The position numbers were made by a program, and so were the translations under genes. Below the pieces are notes generated by a model. That model saw only the letters and a program-made list of their open reading frames with translations. It ran no database searches and had not been told where the DNA came from. Below, piece after piece: positions 6,976-14,417 of a stretch of 64,000 nt of DNA. Each line of letters starts with the position of its first letter. The stretch's first letter is position 1. The DNA lies in contig CAJTQF010000003.1 in NCBI GenBank assembly GCA_910578565.1, positions 124,001 to 188,000 of the forward strand, in the 5' to 3' direction. The DNA is from an uncultured Christensenella sp. GTDB lineage: Bacteria; Bacillota; Clostridia; Christensenellales; Borkfalkiaceae.

Positions 6976-8650
6976 ATTATTCGCAGGCATAGGAAGTCAA
7001 ACCCAGGCTCTGACGAATATCGGAGTGCCGCACACGGTAGTCGGCATATCTGAAATTGATAAGTACGCAATTCAAAGCTATAAGGCTATGCACGGCGAAG
7101 TCACAAATTTCGGCGACATCCGAGAAATCAAATCACTACCCGATGCCGACTTGTGGACATATTCGTTCCCTTGTCAGGACATCTCGGTAGCAGGCAAGGG
7201 GGCAGGCATAAAGGAAGGCACCAGGAGCGGATTGCTCTTTGAGGTTGAACGGTTATTGATAACCGCATCTAAAAACGGCAATCTCCCCAAATACTTGCTT
7301 TTGGAAAACGTAAAGAACCTCGTGAGCAAGAAATTCAAAGCAGATTTTGACCGCTGGCTGGCGTTCTTGAAATCGCTTGGTTATTCAAACTATTGGCAGA
7401 TACTGAATGCTAAAGATTACGGAATACCGCAAAACAGAGAGCGTGTCTTCTGCGTTTCCATCCGGGGAGAGCATAAGCCTTTCAAGTTCCCCGAAAAGAG
7501 GGAGTTGAAACTTCGCTTACGGGATATGATAGACGAAGTCGTCGATGAAAAGTACTACCTAAAAGAAAGTACAATACGCAGCATAGTCAACTCATCATTC
7601 AACTCCCGACGCGACAGCATAAGGAAGGGCGACGACGTTGCCTACACAATATTGGCGAGAGATTTCAAAGGCCCGCAATGCGTCCAGGTTGGAGAGGTCG
7701 TCGGGGGAAAATGGGACAAGATGCATGACATCAGCCGTCGTGTTTATGAACCCGACGGCATCTCGCCTACGGTACATTGTCAGCAGGGCGGTAATACTGA
7801 ACTGAAGATAGCAGAGAACTTTGTGCTTGGCGGCGTCGAGGAAGACCCTGTAATTGTAGCGATGCGAGGTCGTAACCCCGACAATCCGTCGGACAGAACG
7901 AAGGGCGCACCGCTGGAACAAAGGTTGGAAGCTAACGAGCAGGGTATCTGTAATTCATTGACTACGGTACAGAAAGACAATCTTCTGATGGAAAAGAAAC
8001 GCAGTTCAAAGGAATATGTTGCTCGGCGTTATAAAGAGTTCATCGAAGAAAAAGGGTATATCCCTGAAATGTTCGTAGCCTATAACAAGCAAGAAGTTGC
8101 CGACATCGCTCCGACGATTACGGGTCAATGCTCTTGTCCGTCGGGCAGCTCGGCTGTACTTAAGCTGGAAACCGAAGATGTCAAAGTACTTGCGCCGAAC
8201 AATTGGGGGCATAAGGCTGGCGACGGCACGGCAACCAGAGAGCGGAGAGAAACTGACATTGTACCTGCGCTCCAAGCGAATGCAGGTCAAACTCAGCAGT
8301 CGTACTTAAAAATCAAAGTTGCCACAAAGCAAGGCTATGAGAAAGCAGAGCAAGGCGACTATGTAAACATAACATTCCCGAGCAGTAAAACAAAACGCGG
8401 TCGTGTTGGCAGAGGTATCGCACAAACTCTGACTTGCGGTGACGGAAATGCCATCATAACAGAGAACGTGCGAATCCGCAAACTCACGCCGAGAGAGTGC
8501 CTGCGGTTGATGGGTTGGAACGATGAGCAAATCGATAAGATAGCCGCTGCAAAAGTAAGTGCAACACAGCAGTATCGGCAAGCAGGCAACGGAATAGTCG
8601 TGCAAGTCTTGGAGTTTATCTTCAAGGCTTTATTTTTGGGGGAAGTATGA
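6935..8650 (+). CDS. DNA cytosine-5 methyltransferase with a repeat-built recognition domain
   Basis: 571 residues; ATG 6935 follows AAGGAGG. Classical motifs appear in order: LIELFAGIGS (I), SFPCQDIS with catalytic Cys80 (IV), LLENVKN near 124 (VI), YGIPQNRERVF near 165 (VIII), RKLTPRECLRLMGW near 516 (IX) and QAGNGIVVQV (X). The region between motifs VIII and IX is about 340 residues, much longer than in compact phage enzymes. It contains six degenerate copies of an I-x-P/Q-T-I/L module (for example ISPTVHCQQGG, IAPTITGQCS, IVPALQANAG, IAQTLTCGDG) spaced 42-63 residues apart. This could be a multispecific target-recognition domain. It is coupled to the next gene by an ATGA overlap. Confidence 0.93.
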   Translation: MGECTEQNPLRLIELFAGIGSQTQALTNIGVPHTVVGISEIDKYAIQSYKAMHGEVTNFGDIREIKSLPDADLWTYSFPCQDISVAGKGAGIKEGTRSGLLFEVERLLITASKNGNLPKYLLLENVKNLVSKKFKADFDRWLAFLKSLGYSNYWQILNAKDYGIPQNRERVFCVSIRGEHKPFKFPEKRELKLRLRDMIDEVVDEKYYLKESTIRSIVNSSFNSRRDSIRKGDDVAYTILARDFKGPQCVQVGEVVGGKWDKMHDISRRVYEPDGISPTVHCQQGGNTELKIAENFVLGGVEEDPVIVAMRGRNPDNPSDRTKGAPLEQRLEANEQGICNSLTTVQKDNLLMEKKRSSKEYVARRYKEFIEEKGYIPEMFVAYNKQEVADIAPTITGQCSCPSGSSAVLKLETEDVKVLAPNNWGHKAGDGTATRERRETDIVPALQANAGQTQQSYLKIKVATKQGYEKAEQGDYVNITFPSSKTKRGRVGRGIAQTLTCGDGNAIITENVRIRKLTPRECLRLMGWNDEQIDKIAAAKVSATQQYRQAGNGIVVQVLEFIFKALFLGEV

Positions 8651-9351
8651 GATTGTACCAAGGCGACTGTTTAGAGATTATGTCCAGGCTCGATCCTAAA
8701 TCCGTCGATATGGTTCTTTGCGACTTGCCGTATGGACGGACGCGGAACAAATGGGATACACAAATTCCGCTCGATAAACTTTGGGCAGAGTTCGAGCGCA
8801 TAGTCAAAGACAACGGGGTGATCGTTCTGTTTGCTCAAACGCCATTCGACAAGCAGCTCGGCAGCAGTAATCCGAAGATGCTGAAATATGAGTGGATATG
8901 GGTAAAGAAACAAGGAAGCGGTCATCTCAACGCAAAAAAGATGCCGCTCAAACGCCACGAAAATATACTCGTATTTTATAAGAACTTGCCAAAGTACAAT
9001 CCGCAAATGACTGAGGGCAAAGCATACACGGCACAAAGCGGACGAGCGAGTGATAATTACGGTAAGCAGAAATCGGCGCTCACAGTAAATTACGGAACGC
9101 GATATCCGACAAGCATTCTTGAATTTAAATCAGAGAAAGGTATGCATCCGACTCAAAAGCCCGTCGCATTATGTGAATACCTCATAAAGACATACACGGA
9201 CGAGGGCGACACGGTGTTGGACTGCTGTATGGGCAGCGGCACCACGGGCGTGGCAAGTTGCAAGCTCAATCGTGAGTTCATCGGGATAGAAAAAGAACAG
9301 CAGTACTTCGATATGTCTTTGAAACGGATAAGCGAATCACTCGCAAAATAA
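8647..9351 (+). CDS. N4/N6 amino DNA methyltransferase, beta class
   Basis: 234 residues. Motif order defines the beta class: motif IV DMVLCDLPYG (DLPY variant of DPPY) near residue 22 comes before motif X HPTQKPVALCEYLI near 160 and motif I VLDCCMGSGTTGVA near 195. It methylates adenine N6 or cytosine N4 in DNA. It is the third methyltransferase in a tightly overlapping run and shows no cognate restriction gene. That pattern fits anti-restriction self-methylation or modification used in packaging control rather than a restriction-modification system. Confidence 0.92.
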   Translation: MRLYQGDCLEIMSRLDPKSVDMVLCDLPYGRTRNKWDTQIPLDKLWAEFERIVKDNGVIVLFAQTPFDKQLGSSNPKMLKYEWIWVKKQGSGHLNAKKMPLKRHENILVFYKNLPKYNPQMTEGKAYTAQSGRASDNYGKQKSALTVNYGTRYPTSILEFKSEKGMHPTQKPVALCEYLIKTYTDEGDTVLDCCMGSGTTGVASCKLNREFIGIEKEQQYFDMSLKRISESLAK

Positions 9352-9510
9352 AAACCCCGCTTGCTTGCGGAGCTTAGTATTCATTTTTAAGGTAAATGAG
9401 ATTGAAAAATTAATGGTTAAAGCAATGCTTAAAGATGCTTGAGCTTGGTACATGGCTGACGCCAAAAGTGCTAATAGACTTACAAGTAAATAGATTGTTT
9501 TAATTTTCAT
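9337..9510 (-). CDS. Possible small membrane/secreted peptide
   Basis: 57 codons on the minus strand. ATG at 9510 follows an AAGGGGG-like ribosome site. The N terminus is a plausible signal or membrane segment (IYLLVSLLALLASAMY) and the tail is basic. It is the only candidate gene in the 9352-9657 gap and is convergent to the methyltransferase operon, overlapping its end by 15 bases. There is no homology I recognise. It may be a small toxin-like peptide or simply chance coding. Nothing else stands out in the gap apart from a weak CCGC/GCGG hairpin just after the methyltransferase gene. Confidence 0.3.
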   Translation of the reverse strand: MKIKTIYLLVSLLALLASAMYQAQASLSIALTINFSISFTLKMNTKLRKQAGFLFCE

Positions 9511-9657
9511 GTTTTCATACCCCCTTTTATTTATTTCATTTACCCGCCCAAAAAATGGACTTATGTCGTCTGGTGAACCGAGGGGGTGCTGACGCAGCAC
9601 GGCTCAAATGTAGTATAACACAAAACACAATAACCACGCAACTAAAAGGAGGTGTGC

Positions 9658-11532
9658 ATGGAATATATAGCCAGCATTAGCTACGGAAAAGACAGCTTGG
9701 CAATGCTCGAAGTCATATATCAAAACAACTTGCCTCTTGACCGAATAGTTCACGTGGAGATTATGGCAACGAAAGACATCCCGGCGGATCTTCCGCCGAT
9801 GATGGAATTCAAAGCAAAAGCAGATGCAATCATTTATGAAAAGTACGGAATAAAGGTCGAACACATAACAGCACCGACGACCTATGAGGACGGGTTCTAT
9901 CATATCTGTAAAGGAAAGAAAAGCCGAAACGCAGGAAAGATATATGGGTTTCCGTTGCAGAAAGGGAACTGGTGCAATTCCAGGCTCAAACAATCCGTGC
10001 TTGAAAAGGTACAGAAAAATGCCATTGTGTATATCGGCATAGCGGTGGACGAACCGAAACGCTTTCATAACCTCACCGCAACAAAGCGAAGTCCGCTCGT
10101 TGAATACGATTGGACGGAGAAAATGTGCAGGGATTGGTGTAAGGAAAACGACTTGCTTTCGCCGATATATACACAATCACTACGCGGTGGCTGCTGGTTC
10201 TGCCATAACCAAGGTATCAACCAGCTCCGCAAACTGCGTAAGAATTATCCTGACCTATGGGCGTTACTTTTGAAATGGGATAAAGACAGTCCCGTGTCAT
10301 TTAAGGCGGATGGTCATACGGTTATGGATTATGAAAAGCGATTCCAAATGGAATCGACAGCAAAAGTGCCGATAGGCAGAACATTCAAATGGGAAATGAT
10401 GGAGGATAATAAAATGACAATCAGAACATATACAGCGGAATCCGTAACTTGCGGACACCCCGATAAACTTGCAGACCTTATTGCAGACAGCATTCTCGAT
10501 GAGTGCTTGGAACAGGACGAGAACAGCAGGGTTGCTTGCGAGGTAATGTTGGCGCATAACAAGTGCTTTATCAGCGGTGAGATAACGACCGCCGCTGAGG
10601 TGGACTACGAATACATTGCACAGTCGGTAATAGCGCAAGTCGGCTACGACCCCAGCAACATTGAAGTGGAAATCCGCATTCATAAACAGAGTACGGACAT
10701 TGCCGCAGCGGTGGACGGAGAAGAACAGGGTGCGGGCGACCAAGGCATCGTGTACGGATATGCGACGGATGAAACTATCAACTATATGCCTCTGCCTGTC
10801 GAGCTGGCGCACCGCTTAACCAACCGCCTTGAAGAATGCAGGCGGAATAATATCATCACGGGTCTTCGCCCGGACGGAAAAAGCCAGGTTTCAATTCAGT
10901 ACCGTGGTGACAGATTCGACAAGATAACATCGGTTGTAATATCGGCTCAGCATGACGAGAATAAAGACCTTGCCGAACTGACTGCTGAAATCAGAGAAAA
11001 GGTGATCGGCAAAGAGCTGAAAGAATACGACCTTACGGATGCGGAAATTCTCATCAATCCGTCGAGTCGTTTTGTTATCGGCGGATTCGAGGCAGATACG
11101 GGTCTTACAGGGCGCAAGTTAATGGTGGATACTTACGGCGGAATTGCGCATCACGGCGGCGGTGCGCTGAGCGGGAAAGATGCCAGCAAGGTAGACCGCA
11201 GCGGTGCTTACCTTGCACGGTATATAGCAAAGAATATCGTTGCCGCCGGGCTTGCCGAAAAGTGCGAAGTTGCGCTCTCTTATGCAATCGGTGTACCCAG
11301 ACCTACGGCAATTGACGTAAACACGTTCTATACCTCGACGGTCAATGAACGGCTCATCGCCAAGGCGGTGGAGAAGGTTTTTGACCTGTCGGTCGTAGGC
11401 ACAATTGAGAAACTCGATCTTCGTCGCCCCGTATTTTCTCAGACCGCTGTCGGCGGACATTTCGGCAAAGACTTCCTTGCTTGGGAGAATACCGATAAAA
11501 CGGAGGCGTTAAATGGAGCAATCAAAGCGTGA
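9658..11532 (+). CDS. Fusion of PAPS-reductase-like PP-loop domain and S-adenosylmethionine synthetase
   Basis: 624 residues from ATG 9658, five bases after AAAGGAGG (a GTG six bases earlier lies too close). Residues 1-252 form a phosphoadenosine-phosphosulfate-reductase-like PP-loop ATPase with SYGKDSLAML and a Cys-rich GGCWFCHNQG segment. Residues 253-624 are a full methionine adenosyltransferase: GHPDKLADLIADSILDE, GAGDQGIVYGYA, DTYGG and DRSGAYLARYIAKNI. No stop separates them. A GGAGG site and ATG at 10401-10416 would also allow the synthetase alone to be made. It follows three methyltransferase genes, so it probably supplies SAM to them during element replication. The PP-loop partner's substrate is unknown. 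Confidence 0.88.
   Translation: MEYIASISYGKDSLAMLEVIYQNNLPLDRIVHVEIMATKDIPADLPPMMEFKAKADAIIYEKYGIKVEHITAPTTYEDGFYHICKGKKSRNAGKIYGFPLQKGNWCNSRLKQSVLEKVQKNAIVYIGIAVDEPKRFHNLTATKRSPLVEYDWTEKMCRDWCKENDLLSPIYTQSLRGGCWFCHNQGINQLRKLRKNYPDLWALLLKWDKDSPVSFKADGHTVMDYEKRFQMESTAKVPIGRTFKWEMMEDNKMTIRTYTAESVTCGHPDKLADLIADSILDECLEQDENSRVACEVMLAHNKCFISGEITTAAEVDYEYIAQSVIAQVGYDPSNIEVEIRIHKQSTDIAAAVDGEEQGAGDQGIVYGYATDETINYMPLPVELAHRLTNRLEECRRNNIITGLRPDGKSQVSIQYRGDRFDKITSVVISAQHDENKDLAELTAEIREKVIGKELKEYDLTDAEILINPSSRFVIGGFEADTGLTGRKLMVDTYGGIAHHGGGALSGKDASKVDRSGAYLARYIAKNIVAAGLAEKCEVALSYAIGVPRPTAIDVNTFYTSTVNERLIAKAVEKVFDLSVVGTIEKLDLRRPVFSQTAVGGHFGKDFLAWENTDKTEALNGAIKA
10414..11532 (+). CDS. metK: Internal-start S-adenosylmethionine synthetase (alternative product)
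   Basis: In-frame ATG eight bases after GGAGG (10401-10405), giving a 372-residue stand-alone enzyme. That is slightly shorter than the usual 380-395 residues but with all family motifs. It would make SAM from methionine and ATP. Whether the cell makes the fusion, this form, or both cannot be told from sequence. The arrangement resembles two formerly separate cistrons whose intervening stop has been lost while the second ribosome site was kept. The 3' end overlaps the sigma-factor gene by 20 bases. Confidence 0.6.
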   Translation: MTIRTYTAESVTCGHPDKLADLIADSILDECLEQDENSRVACEVMLAHNKCFISGEITTAAEVDYEYIAQSVIAQVGYDPSNIEVEIRIHKQSTDIAAAVDGEEQGAGDQGIVYGYATDETINYMPLPVELAHRLTNRLEECRRNNIITGLRPDGKSQVSIQYRGDRFDKITSVVISAQHDENKDLAELTAEIREKVIGKELKEYDLTDAEILINPSSRFVIGGFEADTGLTGRKLMVDTYGGIAHHGGGALSGKDASKVDRSGAYLARYIAKNIVAAGLAEKCEVALSYAIGVPRPTAIDVNTFYTSTVNERLIAKAVEKVFDLSVVGTIEKLDLRRPVFSQTAVGGHFGKDFLAWENTDKTEALNGAIKA

Positions 11533-12046
11533 TAAGCTGATACTTGACAATCAGCGTCTTGTTTACTATTTGTACGAGCAATTGTCGAAGACCGATATCG
11601 TTAAAAGCAATAAGGACGATATCGTATCCGAAGGCATGTTGGGGCTTATCAAAGCTGGCGACACTTTTGACGAAACAAAGGGGTATCAATTCAGTACTTA
11701 TGCCGGGCTGTGTATCCGCAATACAATGCTGATGTACATACGCAAACTGAATAAGCATTGGCACAAAGAAATATCGCTGTACACACCTATTGGTGAGGAC
11801 AGCGAAGGTAACCAACTTTGCTATGCTGATGTTATCCAGAGCGATGGCGAAGACTTTGGCGAAGGTAATAACAGGATACTGCTGAGAGAAAGCATTGGCA
11901 AGCTCCCCGAGAAAGACAAAGAAATAATGCTTGCCGTTATTACGGGTTACAAGCAAAGAGAAATCGCCGCAATGATGGGGGTGCAGCAATCCTCCATATC
12001 ACGGCGAATAAAACGCATAAAAAGAAAATTGAAATCCGAAGTTTAG
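11513..12046 (+). CDS. Element-encoded sigma-70 family factor (regions 2 and 4)
   Basis: 177 residues. Region 2 spans about residues 8-85, with DDIVSEGMLGLIKAGDTFDE and the FSTYAGLCIRNTMLMYIRK segment that recognises the -10 element. Region 4 is the C-terminal helix-turn-helix (LPEKDKEIMLAV, GYKQREIAAMMGVQQSSISR). Region 3 is reduced. This is a compact factor of the sporulation/flagellar-like group rather than an ECF factor. Convergent with the double-HTH repressor and overlapping it by four bases. It is the best candidate for reading the four 50-bp promoter-like elements, which lack a normal -35 box. Confidence 0.88.
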   Translation: MEQSKRDKLILDNQRLVYYLYEQLSKTDIVKSNKDDIVSEGMLGLIKAGDTFDETKGYQFSTYAGLCIRNTMLMYIRKLNKHWHKEISLYTPIGEDSEGNQLCYADVIQSDGEDFGEGNNRILLRESIGKLPEKDKEIMLAVITGYKQREIAAMMGVQQSSISRRIKRIKRKLKSEV

Positions 12047-12486
12047 AGTTTCGTTCTTCCAATGACAAAATCAACGGTACAGCCAAAGCCATCGGCAAGC
12101 AGAATAATGTTGTCAAGTTTTGGTGAAAAAGTTCCGTTCTTCCATTCATAAAAACGAGAACTTGTAATATGCGCAGTTTTGTAAATCTGCCACCAAGGGC
12201 AGTTGAAATGTTCTTTCAAAACTTTTAGTTGTTCCGAAAACGGAGGAAGCGGATAAAAAGTAGTGGGGTAATTCTCAGGCTCTCTTCCCAAAAGAAAGTC
12301 TGTCGTGCAGCCAAAATAATCCGCCAGCTTAACCAAGTTTTCAACAGAAGGCGTGCGGACGCAGCGCAAATAGCGCATGATATTAGTTGGGTCAATGCCG
12401 ATAGCTGTCGCTAACTGCGTTGCGTTTAATTCTCGCTCAAACATGAGCGAATCAAGTACTTCAGAGAATTTCGACAAATTATCCAT
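12043..12486 (-). CDS. Repressor with two tandem XRE helix-turn-helix domains
   Basis: 147 residues with an internal duplication. The first XRE domain (about 10-70) ends ENLVKLADYFGCTTDFLLGR and the second (about 85-147) ends LADGFGCTVDFVIGRTK. The second half keeps the recognition region SSRFYEWKNGTFSP. Two HTH domains in one chain would let a monomer or dimer grip separated half-sites. It is divergent to the gene at 12621 and an inverted repeat lies between them, so it is probably the element's autoregulated lysogeny-type repressor. No protease or cleavage domain is present. Confidence 0.88.
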   Translation of the reverse strand: MDNLSKFSEVLDSLMFERELNATQLATAIGIDPTNIMRYLRCVRTPSVENLVKLADYFGCTTDFLLGREPENYPTTFYPLPPFSEQLKVLKEHFNCPWWQIYKTAHITSSRFYEWKNGTFSPKLDNIILLADGFGCTVDFVIGRTKL

Positions 12487-12508
12487 AAGATAGACCTTTT
12501 TCTACAAT

Positions 12509-12566
12509 TTATTCTCTCCCATTACGGCAGATTTTTGTTGCGACCAGCCCCAACGGGAGAGTATAA
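12509..12566. promoter_or_regulatory. Inverted operator between the double-HTH repressor and the rightward genes
   Basis: TTATTCTCTCCCATT (12509-12523) and AACGGGAGAGTATAA (12552-12566) are inverted copies matching at 13 of 15 bases, with 28 bp between them. Each copy overlaps the likely -10 region of one of the two divergent transcripts. That is the expected layout for an autoregulatory operator. Confidence 0.55.
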
Positions 12567-12567
12567 T
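12538..12567 (+). promoter_or_regulatory. Promoter for the 12621 operon
   Basis: TTGCGA at 12538-12543, 18-bp spacer, TATAAT at 12562-12567. The -10 lies inside the right operator half-site. Confidence 0.55.
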
Positions 12568-12620
12568 AGAGGTACACTAAAAAGCGCGCAAAAGTGAAAA
12601 ACTAAATGGAGTTGAAAGTT

Positions 12621-12836
12621 ATGGATATGAACCCTAACAAACCCACCGAAGAAGAAACCGAAGAAATGAACGATGCGGTAAAGGAGAAAAAAATCCTTCC
12701 GCTGGACTTGGCAATGCAGATATTCCCGTTATTAGATGATTATTTCTGCGGCACCTTTGCAAAGAACTCAAAAGGAGTACTGATGAAGATGGAAAACGGT
12801 CAGATATTCCAGCTTAAAGTCGAGGAGGTTGTTTAA
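12621..12836 (+). CDS. Small hypothetical element protein
   Basis: 71 residues. ATG 12621 is preferred over ATG 12606 because GGAG at 12608-12611 is correctly spaced for it. The protein is acidic at the N terminus (TEEETEEMNDAVKEKK) and has a hydrophobic middle (LDLAMQIFPLLDDYF). It is the first gene to the right of the repressor operator, the position normally taken by a Cro-like or anti-repressor protein. No HTH is visible, and the function is unknown. Confidence 0.65.
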   Translation: MDMNPNKPTEEETEEMNDAVKEKKILPLDLAMQIFPLLDDYFCGTFAKNSKGVLMKMENGQIFQLKVEEVV

Positions 12837-12856
12837 GGTAAAGGCGCAATAGAAAA

Positions 12857-12885
12857 CTCCGCCGCAAATAGGCTTGTCGGCGGAG
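12857..12885 (+). terminator. Hairpin after the 12621 gene
   Basis: CTCCGCCG and CGGCGGAG pair around a 13-base loop. There is no U-tract, so it may be an RNA-processing or attenuation structure rather than a full terminator. Confidence 0.4.
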
Positions 12886-12914
12886 AGAAATGATTATATT
12901 AATTATATCAAAAT

Positions 12915-12963
12915 GATAAAATCACATAAAGGGAAAGAATATCGAAAGATGGGTGATTTTATC
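12915..12963. promoter_or_regulatory. 11-bp perfect inverted repeat upstream of the 12982 gene
   Basis: GATAAAATCAC (12915-12925) and GTGATTTTATC (12953-12963) are exact inverse complements with 27 bp between them, ending about 18 bases before the start codon. It could be a protein operator or a stem in the 5' leader that controls access to the ribosome site (ACGGAG). Confidence 0.5.
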
Positions 12964-12981
12964 GAAAACGGAGAATAACCA

Positions 12982-13461
12982 ATGCTTAAAATCAAAAATG
13001 GTAAACTAATAGCATCAAACATGTCGTTTGCCCTGCCCGAAGACTTTACACTCGATTTACGAATGCCAGGCGGTGGATATCACGTACTCGAGTTTGTCTC
13101 AGAAAACGAAGTGGTAAAAGGCGGAATTGTCTACATCAATATTCAGTTCGACAATGAAGAATTGACAGCCAAAGAAAGAATGGAAGAATTCATGGAAAAC
13201 AACGAACTGAAAGTGAAAGGCGAGTTCCTCCCTGTTACGAGAGGAAAAGGCAAAGCACTCGGCGCATTCTACACGGGAGGAAGGATAACTTTTATATACG
13301 ATGAACGGTATGACTTCCCCCCTAACAGTCTCAACCAAAACCAAGTATCAGTAACAATTCAGCTGACAAAGCTCAAAGGGAAGAAACTTGGGCAAACAAT
13401 TTATGATGTCCTGGAACTGCCCAGCGTTAAGGCATTCTTGGACCGCATAGAATACTTTTAA
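12982..13461 (+). CDS. Hypothetical beta-rich element protein
   Basis: 159 residues behind CGGAGAATAACC. The sequence alternates short strands and turns (GGGYHVLEFVSENEVVKGGIVY, split by glycine pairs) and ends in an amphipathic helix (LPSVKAFLDRIEYF). I recognise no domain. The inverted repeat immediately upstream implies specific regulation. It is part of an accessory run between the repressor and large terminase, where phages commonly carry anti-defence or superinfection genes. No motif supports either role. Confidence 0.68.
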   Translation: MLKIKNGKLIASNMSFALPEDFTLDLRMPGGGYHVLEFVSENEVVKGGIVYINIQFDNEELTAKERMEEFMENNELKVKGEFLPVTRGKGKALGAFYTGGRITFIYDERYDFPPNSLNQNQVSVTIQLTKLKGKKLGQTIYDVLELPSVKAFLDRIEYF

Positions 13462-13478
13462 TAACAGAGGAGAAAACC

Positions 13479-13739
13479 ATGCAGGAAATAACAATTGAGA
13501 ATATCGAGGCCCGCCTTATTGAATTAAGCATTTTCGAGTTAAGGCAGACGGCAAGGGCGGTTGGTGTTGAACGTGCGGCGGATGGTAAAAAGTCTGAAGT
13601 ACGTGCAAAAATAATTGCTATCGCAAACGGCACTGCCGAACCCGTACCCATCGAAAACCGCAAGTGCTGCGAGTATGCGGACAAAAAGCTGGTCAAAGAT
13701 ATCCAGACTTACAGAGGAAGCATAATCGGTAAGAAATAA
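13479..13739 (+). CDS. Small SAP-like hypothetical protein
   Basis: 86 residues with AGAGGAG upstream. The segment LSIFELRQTARAVGVERAADGKKSEVRAKI has the helix-turn-helix rhythm of SAP/Rho N-terminal-like modules, which bind nucleic acid. The C-terminal part (CCEYADKKLVKDIQTYRGS) is short and unassigned. It follows the 12982 gene after 17 bases and probably shares its transcript. The fold assignment is tentative. Confidence 0.65.
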   Translation: MQEITIENIEARLIELSIFELRQTARAVGVERAADGKKSEVRAKIIAIANGTAEPVPIENRKCCEYADKKLVKDIQTYRGSIIGKK

Positions 13740-13810
13740 ACCGACGAAATGCAACGATAGGGATGAAGAAAGAACTGACAAATTGTTGTCAGTTCTTTTG
13801 ACTTTTGGGC

Positions 13811-13860
13811 GCGTTTCGCTGGGCTCTTTGGAATTGTTACGGTATGATGTGTTTACAAAA
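13811..13860 (+). promoter_or_regulatory. 50-bp promoter-like element, copy 3
   Basis: Third copy, with TATGAT as the TATNNT hexamer and TTTACAAAA at its end. Only 18 bases separate it from the next start codon, and it lacks the small pre-ribosome-site hairpin seen after the other three copies. Confidence 0.8.
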
Positions 13861-13878
13861 AACCAAGGAGGTAAACAT

Positions 13879-14214
13879 ATGGAAAGGTACAAAGTAGGCG
13901 ATAAAGTTTTGGTTGAGGGGCGTGGCACTGCAAGACCAAGAACGGTGATTGAAATCACAAAAGCTGGGAACGTAAGAGTAGAAGGCGAAAAAGGGCTGTT
14001 CAATCCTAACGGGTTCTTAAGAGGTGCGAGTGAATGGTTGGTAACCTATCTACGCCCGATAAGCGACGAACAGTATGCGGCACAGTTGCTGAAATATGAA
14101 CTGAAGAAAGAATGTGAGGGTATCGTCAAATACCTCAGTCAGCTAAACGAACTGCCAGCAGAAAATGTCCGTCAGGCAATTAAAGAACTGTATACCACAA
14201 TCAAGGAGCAATAA
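13879..14214 (+). CDS. Hypothetical element protein with KOW/SH3-like N terminus
   Basis: 111 residues from ATG 13879 with AAGGAGG seven bases upstream; the frame is open further left only because it runs through the promoter-like element. The N terminus (YKVGDKVLVEGRGTARPRTVIEITKAG) resembles a small beta barrel as in KOW or SH3-like modules that bind RNA or proteins. The C-terminal half is helical (EQYAAQLLKYELKKECEGIV). Direct control by element copy 3 is likely. No named family. Confidence 0.7.
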   Translation: MERYKVGDKVLVEGRGTARPRTVIEITKAGNVRVEGEKGLFNPNGFLRGASEWLVTYLRPISDEQYAAQLLKYELKKECEGIVKYLSQLNELPAENVRQAIKELYTTIKEQ

Positions 14215-14216
14215 CT

Positions 14217-14417
14217 ATGAAGAAACCTACGGTGCATTTTAACGGTAATGGTGAAAGTGGAAACATCTTTTACATAATGGCAAGGGTTAGTGAGGTAATA
14301 ACTGATCCAATAGAATTCAAAGAGCTATGGGCAAAGGTAAAGGAAGGAACTTATACCGACGCCCTTGTAGCAATCAGAAAAAAGGTCAATCTCATAGATG
14401 ACGACGGGGTGTATTAA
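14217..14417 (+). CDS. Small hypothetical protein
   Basis: 66 residues, starting two bases after the previous stop with the ribosome site (AAGGAG) inside that gene's end. The first strand contains FNGNGESGNIFYIM, a motif seen in many short Firmicutes phage proteins of unknown function, followed by a helical segment ending in DDDGVY. Its last base overlaps the next gene's start (TTAATGG region). Same operon as the 13879 gene. Confidence 0.68.
   Translation: MKKPTVHFNGNGESGNIFYIMARVSEVITDPIEFKELWAKVKEGTYTDALVAIRKKVNLIDDDGVY

Noticed and set aside
9352..9657. Missing element gene in the gap
   Set aside because: Apart from the weak minus-strand 57-codon frame listed with low confidence, no frame has a start signal or recognisable motif.
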